A stretch of DNA of 64,000 nt from Jacaranda mimosifolia. Taxonomy: Eukaryota; Streptophyta; Magnoliopsida; Lamiales; Bignoniaceae. The DNA lies in the NCBI GenBank assembly GCA_018894105.1, contig CM032121.1:7420507-7484506 (forward strand). The letters are read 5' to 3'. Shown here in pieces: positions 36,962-49,500 of this stretch. The notes beneath the pieces were generated by a model. That model made no database searches. It was not told the DNA's origin and saw nothing but the letters and a program-made list of their open reading frames with translations. The translations under genes and the position numbers were made by a program. How positions within the stretch are numbered: the stretch's first letter is position 1; every line of letters begins with the position of its first letter.

Positions 36962-37908
36962 TTAAAGACTAGTTCCAAAAATGGGAAAGAAGGAAAACGA
37001 GCTTGGAGACAGGAAATTAATAAGCGCCAAAGTTTGAGTGGTCAATTAGTTTGATAACGTTATTTTTACATATATATATATATATATGTTTATTTAGGTC
37101 GAAATTTGAACTTTAATAAGCTTTAAGTGTGCCTGTATGTGTAAATATAAAAAAAAAAATAGCATTTAAAGTTGCTCTGGTACATAATTTTATTGGACAT
37201 ACTTTAATAATTAAGTTAGCAAAACTCAGAATTATTTTTAAATTAACAAATAATTGAATGCCTATGTTTGTTTAATTGTTATTAGGAATATTTATAGTAG
37301 AGGTTTAATGTGGGTTTATCATGTTAATACTAGAATGCCACACCAGCAGCTTGGATGACCTAAACTTTGAGTCATACATACCTAAATCGCAGTCAATGGG
37401 CTAGTCAATTTTAGTTCTACTCAGCCCGAGGGCATAGGGTACTCGTACTGCCCCATCCGAACCCAGTACTTATATAATTATAATATGTTGCTTTATTGAT
37501 TTTATATTTTAAATTTTAGTTGATATATTTGAATATTATCATGTCGATTGGATTTTTTGTATTAATTTTTATGATAGTGTGGTTTAATTATTAAATTATA
37601 ACTAAATAATTAAATAATTTAGAAAAAAAAATGGTAGGTGTGGGACGGGCAATGCGGGATGGGTGCGAGTGTGGATTCTACATATTTAGTACATTATTTG
37701 CATTACGGGCTAGTAGTTCACACTGTTAAAGAATTAGGTATTATTATAAAAAAAAATATTAAATTAATTTTGTAATTATAACTATAAATTTTTTATGAAA
37801 ATATAATTTTTTAAATGACAAGTAACAAAAATTATTAGCTCACAATTCATAGTTATATTCGTTGCAAGCATAACATATTAACTACCCACCATCCTAAAAA
37901 AAAATTAA
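36962..37908. other. 5' flank of the unit B protease, non-coding
   Basis: Matches 10970-11900 of unit A. It includes a TA microsatellite at about 37070-37087. No gene is seen. Confidence 0.6.
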
Positions 37909-38329
37909 CATATATAATACTATTAATAAAGAGCCTACCCCCTTTTGGTATGTTTTCAAGTGTCCTTCCTAAAATATTCTCACTTTTTTTGTTAAATTCT
38001 CATGTCTATATAAATTATAAAATAACTATCATCCACAACGCCCTCTCCCCCTTCCCTCACTACTACTACATAATGATTCCATAAAGGCTATATATAATTA
38101 TACATATTTATACTTTTCTCAATTTCTTCTACAGATATGATTTCTCCCATTTAAATTATTATTATTTTTATTTATATTATTTTTTTCAAAGATGTATGAA
38201 TAAGCTTGGCAATGGTGTCAATTTTGATCGACTTCTTTATTTACTATAGTAATTATTTTCAAATCATTTGAACAATGTTAGTTTTTATTTGTATTAATGC
38301 ACATACATTGAATGTGTACCAACTGCTAA
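37909..38329 (+). mobile_element. Possible Helitron-like insertion (unit B only)
   Basis: About 420 bp absent from unit A near 11920. Its left edge TATATAATACTATTAATAAAG resembles the TATATATACTATT start of plant Helitrons, though the leading TC is missing. Its right edge has an imperfect hairpin CACATACATTGAATGTG, then CTAA followed by T (38326-38330), as expected for a Helitron 3' end. No coding sequence. Confidence 0.35.
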
Positions 38330-38728
38330 TATGTGTGTGTATGTAAAAAAAATAACCACAACTATAAATTTGTTGTGGCGAGGGTTGCTTCGATTAGAGC
38401 AACCAAATCAGTAAATCAATAATTTGGCAAACCAAATAAAAATAAGGGTAAATGTATTTTTGGTTCCGCAACTTAGACCGTTTTCGATTTTGGTCCCATT
38501 CTTTTGCACTTTCTCACATTGCATCCCATAAGTCCATTTGTTTCTCAATTTTAGTCCTGAAAGGGGGTTCCGTCCAATAATTAACGGAAAAGTCACGTGC
38601 CACTCACGTGGCCATTAAAATTTTGCTTTTTTGGTCCCATAAGTTAGGCTCGTTTGCATTTTTTGTCCCAACGATAGCTACAATAAATTTTTGCAGAAGA
38701 AGAAAGAAAAATAGGCGCAAGTGAAGGT

Positions 38729-38923
38729 GCCACTTATTTTTGTGGCACACTGTCTTCATTGAAAACCTCATGGACAAATGAAAATCCAAATAGGATGTTT
38801 CATAGTTGTGCTTCCATGAATAATAGATGTAGTTTCTTTGTTTGGAAAGACCCTCAAATGTGTGAAAGAACAAGACAAGTGATATTTGGGTTGTTTAGGA
38901 TGTTGAATGTAATGACGTGCCAT
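38729..38923 (+). pseudogene. GRF-type zinc-finger fragment, first copy
   Basis: The frame reads CGTLSSLKTSWTNENPNRMF, HSCASMNNRCSFFVWKDPQM and CERTRQVIFGLFRMLNVM. The TSWT, NP-R-x-F and FFVWKDPQMC pattern marks a GRF zinc finger. Here the third Cys (RCSFF) is kept, while the first Cys of C-x-C is Tyr as in the unit A element. No start codon of its own. Confidence 0.68.
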
Positions 38924-39862
38924 TTATTTTTGTGGCACACCATCTTCATTGAAAACCTCATGAACAAACGAAAATCCAAATAGGAGTGTAAGCGCAAATT
39001 TCTTTGTCTGCAAAATAAAATTACAAGACAAGAAAATTTATACAAATAAAATAAAATTGCAATTTATCAAATGTGAATTCAATCTCTAACTATTCCTCTT
39101 ATTCTTCCCTTCTAAATATGATCTTGAATATAATGAGCTCCGCAAAAAATACCTTGAACGCTGTGGATCTCCTTAAGTTTGATTTGAAAAAAAAATAACG
39201 CCAATCCGAGGGCTTCGCACTTTAATCTCAAATCAAATGCCAAAATATATGAGCTCTGTGAAGAACGCCTTGAACGTCGTAAATCTCCTTAAAAGTTAAT
39301 TGAGAGAATTACTTGACTCCTTCAAAGCTCCTTTCACTTGTTGGAATTTGTATTGTGTGTTGAATGAGCTTTGGTCACTCCCTTTATATAGATGTTTGAT
39401 AGAAGACTTCCAGATGAATTGTACTTCTTTGATGATCATCTCTTTGATAAGATAATATCAAATTATCAAGATCAAATATCAGGAGATAATACTAGATATG
39501 AAGAAATAATATCAAATATCAAGATATAGTATCAAATATCTTTGATCTGGTTAGTCCATAGGCACGACACTTTATTTTTGATACTTATCAATATTTGATT
39601 TGAGCATAAAATAAATATTAGAGCATTAATTAAAATTAACTATTTATCTTTTAGAATTAAATTTAATGAATTTCAAGATAAATAGAAAATTTTGAATGAA
39701 TAACCAGCAAATTATTTTATACGTGTCACTCTCCAATTGGACAAAATTAATATGTCTACAAGGAGGTTTCCTGGTTGTGCTTCTATGAATAATAGATGTG
39801 GTTTTCTTGCTTGGAAAGACCATTAAATGTGTGAAAGAACAAGACAAGTGATACTTGGATTA
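38924..39862 (+). pseudogene. GRF-type zinc-finger fragment, second copy, split by a solo LTR
   Basis: From the CATTTATTTTTGTGGCAC repeat near 38924 the finger begins again and is interrupted at 38986 by the solo LTR. It resumes at 39761 with RRFPGCASMNNRCGFLAWKD, followed by a TAA stop where Pro-Gln is expected. It arose by internal tandem duplication of about 190 bp within this element. Confidence 0.6.
38987..39760 (+). mobile_element. Solo LTR inside the GRF-carrying element
   Basis: 774 bp with TGTAAGCGC at the start and TGTCTACA at the end, flanked by perfect 5-bp repeats AGGAG (38982-38986 and 39761-39765). It contains a TATA-like TTTATATAGATG near 39381 and an internal imperfect repeat around GCCTTGAACG (about 39150-39180 and 39265-39290). 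No gag-pol is present, so it is what remains after recombination between the two LTRs of a longer retrotransposon. Orientation is inferred from the TATA motif. Confidence 0.78.
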
Positions 39863-40410
39863 TAGGATGTTGAATGTCATGAAGAAAAGTTGTTAAAACT
39901 TCTGTAAAAATTTATTGGAGCTATCGTTGGGACCAAAAATGCAAACGAGGCTAACTTATGGGACCAAAAAAACAAAATTTTAACGGCTTATTGGACAGAA
40001 CCCCCTTTCAGGACTAAAATTGAGAAAAAAAATGGACTTATGGGATGCAATGTGAGAAAGTGTAAAAGAATGGGACCAAAATCGAAAACAGCCTAAGTTG
40101 TGGGACCAAAAATGCAATTTACCCTAAAAATAATTATCTAGCTGTGCTAGGAGACAAATTAATTACTACTATACAATCTTTGGCATTTTGAATTGCAACC
40201 AAAAATCAGTCCATTGGTTGGTGAATAAGTATAGGAATATCATTATGCTTTTATTTTCCAAACTGCTAAATAAATACAAGTTGCAAATAAAATTAGTTAG
40301 TTATCAAATCAGTTGGTTGAAAATTGAAACAAGATGAAATTAAGCTAATATTCTAGCTACTAACTAATTATGCACCATAGGGAATATTAATATTATATTA
40401 TTTGGAAAAG

Positions 40411-40752
40411 TTGCAAAATTAGGATTGTAGGTTGGCCGTTTCGCATTGTAGGACCAAAATTCGAGGTGATATTAAAGTAGAATAGAAATTCATTAAAAAA
40501 AAAAAAAAAAGCGCTGCCATCAAGTTGGTAACTATTTGCGTGACACTCACATGGCGCCTGTGTGAAACATCGGTGCATGCACCACGCTATCGTCATGCAA
40601 GCCATCACCGGTGCTGATTGTGTTTTCTGCTGGCTACTATCCCTTTTTTTATTCTAATTTTAATGAATTTTGATCATACTTTAATACCACTCCAAATTTC
40701 AGTCCTACACTACAAATTGACCATAGTTGCGGTTCTATTTTTACAATTTACC
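40411..40752. mobile_element. Foldback MITE present in both units (copy B)
   Basis: Counterpart of 26741-27096: ends TTGCAAAATTAGGATTG and, inverted, GTAAATTGTAAAAATAG. The central hairpin near 40510-40648 is less perfect than in unit A. Confidence 0.6.
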
Positions 40753-42984
40753 CATACTATTTTATTGTGAGGAATATAATTTTTTATTAATGCACACACA
40801 TAAAACAAAATTTCGTTAAGATTCAAATTTCAAATCTCATATTTATATATGTAAAAGCAATACCATTGGACTGACTGGTCACTCAACACGACATAGAGAG
40901 AATATATGGTCTGCTAATTAGATTTTAAGCAATAGAATAATAATATCAAATTAATTACTTTTTATGATAATTACAATAGATTACAAGTAATAACGTTGCT
41001 TAACTAAAATAAAACTATGTTGAAAAGTGAAACTTCTGGTTTAGTTAAATTTAATGGAACCCAAATCAAGTGTGTGTGTGTGTAGATAGATAGATATCAA
41101 AATAAAGGCGTTCCTTCACCCTTATTAGCTCAGGTTTAGCGGTCTACATTTCCAGAATGAAGATGCAAACGACCTCAAATAAATAATAATATTCGAACTG
41201 CTGTTGTGAAAACAGAAAAATACCATTAGGGTGGCCATATCTAGCATGAAAATATTCTCATCAGGATAATGTTATTATATATATAGTGTATTTGCAAACT
41301 ACATTTTTGAAATGATTAATGAATGCGATTGATCCTAGGCTTGTAAAACGTATCCAAATACCCAATTGATTGTTTATATTGGATATTATTCGTATTCATA
41401 AAAAATATTTGAATATATTAATTTTTATTATTAATCAATTCTAATATGAATATATATAATGCAAGGTATTCATATCCAGAACTTTTATGTTCAAAAATGA
41501 AGTCAATTTAAATTTCTTTTTTGTACCAGTAGATGTATATTTGGGACTTTAGTTATTAATCTTCTTATATTTGTTTGTCTTTTAGAACTAGACAACAATT
41601 GAAAATTAATTGAATAAGTTTATGTATAAATTTTAATTTTTAAGCCTGCATATAGCGAATTCAAATATTTGATGCCACAAATTCAAATATTGAATAGAAC
41701 AAATTAAATATGGATATCAAATATATATTATGATATTAAATAGATGCAATATGTACATTAAATATAAAAATTCATGTAATATATCAATATTCAAATTATT
41801 AAATTGAATATCAAATATCAAAATATATTCGACCAATATGTAACGATGCAAGTGTGAATATTTATGTTTATATTCAACAATATTTTAATATTATGGATAC
41901 ACATAGCGGAAAATAACCGGATGCAAATTCAGATCTAATTGATCCATGGTCTATGGCTGCATGCCTTATAACTACATCCACGCTAAGTTTAAGAGAGAGA
42001 GTTTATATATAGAAAACCATGCAATCATACATGAAACCAAGTAATTTATTTGTCCCTTGGCAGTAACAATTAACATTATTAAAAGATAATTGAAACGTAC
42101 ACGTAAATGACATATGAAAATATACAGACACACACACAATTATATAACAATAATTTCGAAATAATTATAGATCAATGCATGTAAAACTACCTTAGTTAAC
42201 TCTTTTACAATGTTTACTGCAGAAAATATTATGGATCGAATATTAAGAAAAAAATATATTGTATTCCATCTCTTCTTCCACATTATACATAAATATTATA
42301 TAGAAATATATATATATATATATAGCATATACTATAAATAAATAAATAAATCAGAATAAAATACCTAATTATCAACCTCATATTTCAAGGATTATGGGGG
42401 AAAGCTAGCTGGTTCTTGAAAAGAAAGTAGCAATCGCACTTTTTCGCTTAATTACATTATAATTATGCTAATTACGTACTCTTATTATAATTAGCAAACG
42501 CATCTTAGGCATCTCACCTGCCCTTTTAATCCATCTTAAATTAATAATATAATAAATAATTGAGTTTGTGATTATGAAGATTCAAGAAAATCTAAATTTG
42601 CTATATATACTAAGTGTATGTATATATCGCCTATTAATATGTGACGAAATTTAGGCGAGTTGGTCCCGTGTTTACTCAAATTAAACCCATGCTTCATTAA
42701 TTCATGCACAAAGTTATTCTCATGAGATTCCCAAGTCTTTAAGATAGAAAGTTCAAGCGAAATCATTTTTGTACTGTGATATGTCACTTTCTTTTAGTTA
42801 TAAATCGATTATATATACAGCAAGGATAGATAGAATTGCATAATTGAATTAAATTCAGCTATATTTAGTTTAGACTAAACTTTCAACTGCAAGTATATTA
42901 GAAAGATAAAATTAATTGAAATTATTAGTAACTATAATGTAAGAATATAATTAAGTAGAGTTTATATAATAATTTAATGGTATT
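40753..42984. other. AT-rich spacer with no gene
   Basis: Parallels 27097-29632 of unit A, without the Tourist MITE found there at 28788-29219. Short TG, TA and GATA microsatellites occur (for example 41073-41096 and 42307-42323). No coding region is supported. Confidence 0.6.
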
Positions 42985-43337
42985 TACTTTTTAAAAAAAT
43001 CGCCTTTTTCAATAGAATTTCACGATGGAACACTATCTTTGGAGATTCTCGAAGGATTTCCACAAAATTTTGTGGGATAAAAGATTAGTCGGGAATTCAA
43101 TGAAAAAGCATTGAAAATTTTGGAGGGAATTTAATGGAAGTTTGACTGAACATATGTGATAGTATTTTTCCGTTGGATTTCCAATGAAAATTATTTTTCG
43201 ATGAAATTTTTGGTGGAAAATTGAATTATATCATCTAGAAGATTTCCAATGAAATTCCGTAAAAAGTATAAACAATTTTTTTAGGAAAAAAGTTTGGCTT
43301 CCTATGGAATTTCCATCAAAAATTTGAATTGTTTTTT

Positions 43338-43465
43338 GGGGAACTTATTAAAAAGTACCAAAACTACTTTCAAAATTTGTGTTCAGTCCCCAATTAAAAA
43401 CTTATAGTGCAAACTCCCTAGTTTTAATAAAAGTTTAGAGATTACTCCCTAGCCACTTGATTTGA
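43338..43465 (+). repeat. Left terminal inverted repeat of the large MULE
   Basis: Shares with the right end, in inverted orientation and order, the blocks CTACTTTCAA, CAGTCCCCAATT, AAACTCCC and GAGATTACTCCC. Confidence 0.8.
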
Positions 43466-43726
43466 CACAAATGCCCTTAAGTATCATATTTTTCCTTGTT
43501 TTTTCAAGCAAACAGTAAACCCTACAAACGCTCATTACCAGAAACAGAAAGAACAGAAAAAATTGCAACAAGCGGGAAACGAGAACAACGTTAGAGCCAA
43601 ACGCCACTAACCCGACAACTGCATTGTCTTCTTCTCTTTTTATTTTCATCATTTTCGGATTCCATCTTCTTCTCAGTTCCTTCTCAGTTGCTTCTGTGTT
43701 TCCTTTTTTTTTTTTTTTCCCCGACA

Positions 43727-46700
43727 ATGTCAACCAGCAGCGAAGCAAGTGCGCTCAATCAAGTGTTGGGGAGTTGTCGCTACAAAGACCAGCTCCATAT
43801 AATGTCAATTAAGGACAGTACGACTGTAATGGATATCTACATTAATCTAGCAAGAAAATGGAGTGAAATCAATTCCGAGCACTTCAGCTTGCGATATATA
43901 GCTCCACATCAAAGATTGTATGTGAGTTTAACTGATGACGATGACGTCATGAATATGGTCTTACTGCATTTGACATTGAAGATGAACATTGCGGACATCT
44001 TGGTAAACCGAAAGGATGAATCAAGCAGCAGAGAAAAGAAGAGCAGTGATGTTTTAAGGTAATACTTCTACAGAATCTCAACTTTACTGCAATTAGTAAA
44101 GTTCTGTACATGAAGTGTTCTAAAATTGCTCTCTGTTTATTTGAAAATCTTTCTGTACTTGGAGCGTTCCACATTATACTTCATTGCAGTTAACATTGTA
44201 CTTACAGAAACATATACTCTCTTCATTGAAGTTCTATACTTCCATTGTTTCTAACTTGTACGTCGCTTTATATAAACTTGTACTTCAAGTATCTAAATCT
44301 ATAATTCGGCTTTCATGTTTTCTACTAATAAGATATCCAAATTGTACTGCCATTGCTTAGGTTTTATACTTCAAGTGTTCAGAAATTGTTCTCAACTTTG
44401 TAAAAAGTGTACTCCTATTTTCTAAAATCATACAACATTTTATATAAATCTGTACTCTTTTCACATAAGTTCTACACTTCTGGTGTTCCCAATTTGTACT
44501 TCATTATATTAAAACAGGTAAATCATTCATTGAAGTTCTATACTTCAATCATCTGAATCTGTACTTCACTTTACTTGAACTTGTACTTTAATTATCTGAA
44601 CCTATCATTTAATTTTGAAGCGTGTAATAACGTACTATCTAAAATTTATATTACGAAAGCTGAGCATCTATACTTCAGTTGCTCCAAAACTGTACCTCAC
44701 ATTGTCCAAAATTATACTTCGAATATCTAAACTTATATTTCAGTTGTTAAATAATTTCACTTAAATCTTTATATTATTTTTATTGGGCTTATACACTTCA
44801 GGTATTCCGAAATTGTTCCTCACTTTGTCTAATATTGTACTTCCTTTTTCATCGAATCATACCTCATTTTATATTCATTTAATCTATATTTGTGCTGCAT
44901 TCATTGAAGTTCTATACTTCAATTTCCTGAATTGGTACTTCATTTTGTGTGAAATTGTACTTTAATATTGCGCTTATACACTTCAGGTGTTCCGAAATTG
45001 TTCCTCACTTTGTCTAATATTGTACTTCCTTTTTTCATCAAATCACACCTCATTTTATATTCATATAATATATATTTGTGCTGCATTCATTGAAGCTCTA
45101 TACTTCAATTGCCTGAATTGGTACTTTATTTTATGTGAAATTGTACTTTAATTATTCGATTCAATTATTTAATTCTGAAGCGTGAACTGTTGTGTTATCC
45201 AAAATCTATACTGCGAGAGCCGAATTTTTATACTTCAGCTTTTTCGCAACTGTACTTAACCTTATGAAAAACTATACTTCCAATTTCTGAACTTATATTT
45301 CAGTTCGAACATAAATCCGCTTAATTCTTATACTCTTTTCGTTGCGCTTATACACTTCAGGTGTTCCGAAATTGTACTTCATTTCTTTTATTTCTGTTCC
45401 TTTATTTTGCAAATCAATTTGCGTATATCTGTACTCTTTTTGTCAATGTTGTGTGCTTCATGTGTTCACAAATTGTACGTCACGTTTTTTTAACTTGTAC
45501 TTCAATTTTCTGAATCTGTAATTTAATTTTCAAGTGTTCTACTAATGAATTGTACTTTATTGTGCCTAAAATTATACTTCATTTGCCATCCTCAAGGGAT
45601 GTAGTGGAGGAGGAAATTGGTTCGACCAGTGCATCGCACAATGAATTGGCTTTAATTAGCAACTTAATTGATGCATGGAGGAATTGCATATATGGGGAGG
45701 GTCAAACATTCAATGATGCTCACGAGTTCAGAATTATGCTTAAGAATTATGCAGTGTCTACTTTGCGGTCATTTAAATACAAGAAAAATGACAGCAAAAA
45801 AATCATAGCCGTTTGCAGTGATGAAAATTGCAAATGGAGAATCTATGCATCAAGGCGTGAAGCTGATAAATTATTTGGCATTCCAAAATGTAATCTAGAG
45901 CACACATGTGGTGAGGCTAATCTTCGGACAAGAGGACATCCTAAAGCCGATTCCGCTTGGGTTGCTAATGTAGTGAAGCATGGATGGGTAAGGAATTAGC
46001 TATGCATGACATCCATGGAGCTGAGAAGGGATCTTATGATAAGTTGAGGTGGTACTGTGATGCTGTGAATAGAACAAACCCTGGAAGTATTGCAGACTGT
46101 GAGATTGACCCAATCAGTCGAAAATTTCGTTGGCTATTTATTTGTTTTAGTGCCTGCCTTCTTGGTTTTCTTAGGGGATGCAGGCCATTGATATTCTTGG
46201 ACGGCACCCATATTAAAAATAAATTCAAAGGAGTCTTACTCAGCGCAGTCAGTAAGGACGCCAATGATGACTTATTCACGTTAGCATATGCAGTTGTTGA
46301 CTCTGAAAATGATATGAATTGGGAGTGGTTCTGCTTAAAGCTGAGAAGTGTCTTAGATTCTGAATATTTGCCTGGCTTATCAAGGTTTACTTTCTTCTCC
46401 GATCGACATCCTGGTCTTCTTAAGGCCCTCCCCATGATATTTCCCGGTAGCCATCATGCATATTGCTTGAGACACTTAGTGGATAACTTCAAGAAACGAG
46501 TAAGTGTGCTCTATCTCTGTTTGTGAGATAATTATGTGAAATAAGCTCTACTTCATAACATTAAGCCCATTATTGTTCTATTATTTTGAATTCAGGTATT
46601 AAGGAAGTACCCTCTACATAACAAGAAACATTGGTGTTCTGTTTTTATGAAAGCTGCATATGCGCCTACAAGGCAGGAGTATACCCGACATATAGACAGC

Positions 46701-47423
46701 ATCTTGGAGTCAATGCCGCTTGCCAGAGACTTTATTATGCAGTCTGACCCAACCTGTTGGGCAAACTCCTTATTCAGTGGAGATCGATGGGGGGTAATAA
46801 ACAATAATCAAGCAGAATGTTGGAATAATTGGGTTAAACCAGCCCGATTTATGCCAGTTGCAGCCATGGTTGATCACATACGCATGCAAATAATGGTTAT
46901 GATGCATGGTAGGAGAGAAGAATCTCATAAGATGGTTGGTCAATTATGTCCCAAGCAAGAGAAAAAGTTGGCAATCAATCATATGCACTCTCGCAACTTA
47001 AAAGTTGTCATGTCTAGCGGTTGGAGCTTTGAGGTGATTGAGCAAGACAAATCGTATGCTATAGATTTACATAACAGAGTTTGTTCTTGCGGAGCATGGC
47101 AGATTGATAATATACCATGCATACATGCTTGTGCTTCTATCGAGTCAAAGTCACTTTCACCGTATGACTTCACAGATCAATACTACTGAGTTGAGATGTA
47201 TCAACAAGCATACCAAGCAGTTATAAATCCTATTCCTACGTTTGATATGCATATGTTCCATGTAGATGATGACGACGTCATTCATGCACCTGATTGTCGA
47301 TCTCAGCCTGGGCGGAGAAGGACACATAGGATTCCATCACAGATTGAGAAGCGTGCCATTAAGTGTAAGAGGTGTGGTAGAACAGGGCATAATCGTCGAA
47401 CTTGCAAAGAATCAATAAAGTAG
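43727..47423 (+). pseudogene. Mutator-like transposase (MULE domain, SWIM and CCHC fingers), disrupted
   Basis: Exon 1 (43727-44058, ATG in MSTSSEASALNQVLGS) encodes a PB1-like N-terminus. A 1.54-kb repeat-filled intron (GT at 44059, AG ending 45596) keeps the frame to exon 2 (45597-46499), which covers the DNA-binding region (FNDAHEFRIMLKNYAVS, then CSDENCKWRIYA) and the DDE core with FLDGTHIKNKFKGVLLSAVS and FFSDRHPGLLKALP. A second intron (46500-46595) leads to exon 3 with the third acidic residue in NNNQAECWNNWVKP and the SWIM finger CSCGAWQIDNIPCIHAC. After a stop at 47187 the same frame continues to a CCHC knuckle CKRCGRTGHNRRTC and ends at 47423. Two lesions are clear: a deletion with frame change near 45984 and the TGA at 47187. 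Confidence 0.88.
44059..45596 (+). repeat. Transposase intron 1: irregular array of a TGTACTTCA-type word
   Basis: The intron is a succession of TTGTACTTC, TATACTTCA, CTGTACTTT and CTCACTTTGT words at spacings of roughly 20-40 bp, embedded in T-rich filler. A longer piece repeats once: the block around CACTTCAGGTATTCCGAAAT (44790-44960) recurs at about 44980-45160 and partly at 45355. Exons on either side lack the word almost completely. Confidence 0.8.
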
Positions 47424-49100
47424 CCAACATTTGTACCTCAAAACTAGATAATTGTACCTGATTTGGCCCCATTTGCACCTCGCTTGGGCAATGAAGCGGG
47501 TGATTTATCGTGAACACAACAGCCTAGCATGTTGTTTAGTAAAGTAGCCAACATTTGTACCTCAAAACTGGATAATTGTACCTGATTTGGCCCCATTTGC
47601 ACCCCGCTTGGGCAATGAAGCGGGTGATTTATCGTGAACATAGCAGCCTAGCAAGTTGTTTAGTAAAGTAGCCAACATTTGTACCTCAAAACTGGATAAT
47701 TGTACCTGATTTGGTCCCATTTGCACCTCGCTTGGGCAATGAAGCGGGTGATTTATCGTGAACACAGCAGCCTAGCATGTTGTTTACTAAAGTAGCCAAC
47801 ATTTGTACCTCAAAACTGGATAATTGTACCTGATTTGGCCCCAATTGCAACTCGCTTGGACAATGAAGCGGGTGATTTATCGTGAACATAGCAGCCTAGC
47901 AAGTTGTTTAGTAAAGTAGCCAACATTTGTACCTTAAAACTGGATAATTGTACCTGATTTGGCCCCATTTGCACCTCGCTTGAGCAATGAAGCGGGTGAT
48001 TTATCGTGAACATAGCAGCCTAGCAAGTTGTTTACTAAAGTAGCCAACATTTGTACCTCAAAACTGGATAATTGTACCTGATTTGGCCTCATTTGCACCT
48101 CGCTTGGGCAATGAAGCGGGTGATTTATCGTGAACATAGCAGCCTAGCATGTTGTTTAGTAAAGTAGCCAACATTTGTACCTCAAAACTGGATAATTGTA
48201 CCTGATTTGGCCCCATTTGCACCTCGCTTGGGCAATGAAGCGGGTGATTTATCGTGAACACAGCAGCCTAGCATGTTGTTTAGTAAAGTAGCCAACATTT
48301 GTACCTCAAAATTGGATAATTGTACCTAATTTGGCCCCATTTGCACCTCGCTTGGGCAATGAAGCGGGTGATTTATCGTGAACACAGCAGCCTAGCAAGT
48401 TGTTTAGTAAAGTAGCCAACATTTGTACCTCAAAACTGGATAATTATACCTGATTTGGCCCCATTTGCACCTCGCTTAGGCAATGAAGCGGGTGATTTAT
48501 CGTGAACACAGCAGCCTAGCAAGTTGTTTACTAAAGTAGCCAACATTTGTACCTCAAAACTGGATAATTGTACCTGATTTGGCCCCATTTGCACCTCGCT
48601 TGGGCAATGAAGCGGGTGATTTATCGTGAACACAGCAGCCTAGCATGTTGTTTAGTAAAGTAGCCAACATTTGTACCTCAAAACTGGATAATTGTACCTG
48701 ATTTGGCCCCATTTGCACCTCGCTTGGGCAATGAAGCGGGTGATTTATCGTGAACACAGCAGCCTAGCAAGTTGTTTAGTAAAGTAGCCAACATTTGTAC
48801 CTCAAAACTGGATAATTGTACCTGATTTGGCCCCATTTGCACCTCGCTTGGGCAATGAAGCGGGTGATTTATCGTGAACATAGCAGCCTAGCAAGTTGTT
48901 TAGTAAAGTAGCCAACATTTGTACCTCAAAACTGGATAATTGTACCTGATTTGGCCCCATTTGCACCTCGCTTGGGCAATGAAGCGGGTGATTTATCGTG
49001 AACATAGCAGCCTAGCATGTTGTTTAGTAAAGTAGCCAACATTTGTACCTCAAAACTGGATAATTGTACCTGATTTGGCCCCATTTGCACCTCTCTTGGG
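47417..49100 (+). repeat. 124-bp minisatellite between the two MULE genes
   Basis: Thirteen full copies and one partial copy of a 124-bp unit start at 47417 and recur at exactly 124-bp steps (47541, 47665, 47789 and so on to 49029). Each unit has AAAGTAGCCAACATTTGTAC, two GTACCT words and one GCACCT word. Copies differ by a few bases, with two main variants: CATGTTGTTTAGT and CAAGTTGTTTAGT. The first unit includes the transposase stop codon. The unit length is not a multiple of three, and the short minus-strand frames in it are not genes. Confidence 0.95.
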
Positions 49101-49500
49101 CAACTTTGTACTTAATATCTTCAAATTTTTACTAATATTCTTGGGCAATGAAATTTGTTCAAAGATTTGATTTTGAATTCTTGGTAGTTAATCACCAAAA
49201 TATTTTATAATATGAATAAAATAATATTAAGAATTTTCAGTTGTTAATCAGTAGTGTTCAACGGATGAATGTTATCAATCGCAGTAATGAAAGAATACCT
49301 ATGCTTTCATGGATGTAAACAAATGAGAATTTGTCGAACATATCCACCCTATGAAACATAGCAAATCCGTACAACACCAAATCCGATGCTCTCAAATTAT
49401 TGTACTTGCCCATCATTACAATTAGTGAAGAATAATTATTCATTTACAATAAGTGTACTTGAACAAAACAAATTTTATACTTTATTTGTTGCAGATTGTA

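Larger units (their letters stand above)
38446..40124. mobile_element. Mutator-like element with GRF zinc-finger fragments (unit B)
   Basis: A perfect 9-bp direct repeat TAAAAATAA (38437-38445 and 40125-40133) flanks inverted ends of about 240 bp that begin GGGTAAATGTATTTTTGG and GGGTAAATTGCATTTTTGG. It belongs to the same family as 25775-26516 but sits at a different site. It carries two tandem, decayed GRF-finger segments and a solo LTR (38987-39760) inside the second one. Confidence 0.83.

Noticed and set aside
47444..49005. A ladder of minus-strand 65-67-codon frames, each beginning MFTINHPLHCPSE
   Set aside because: They are the 124-bp minisatellite read in translation. The unit is not a multiple of three, so each frame ends in the next unit. 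There is no start context or domain.
47417..49100. CRISPR-like array
   Set aside because: Units are contiguous 124-bp repeats with no unique spacers, in a plant transposon.
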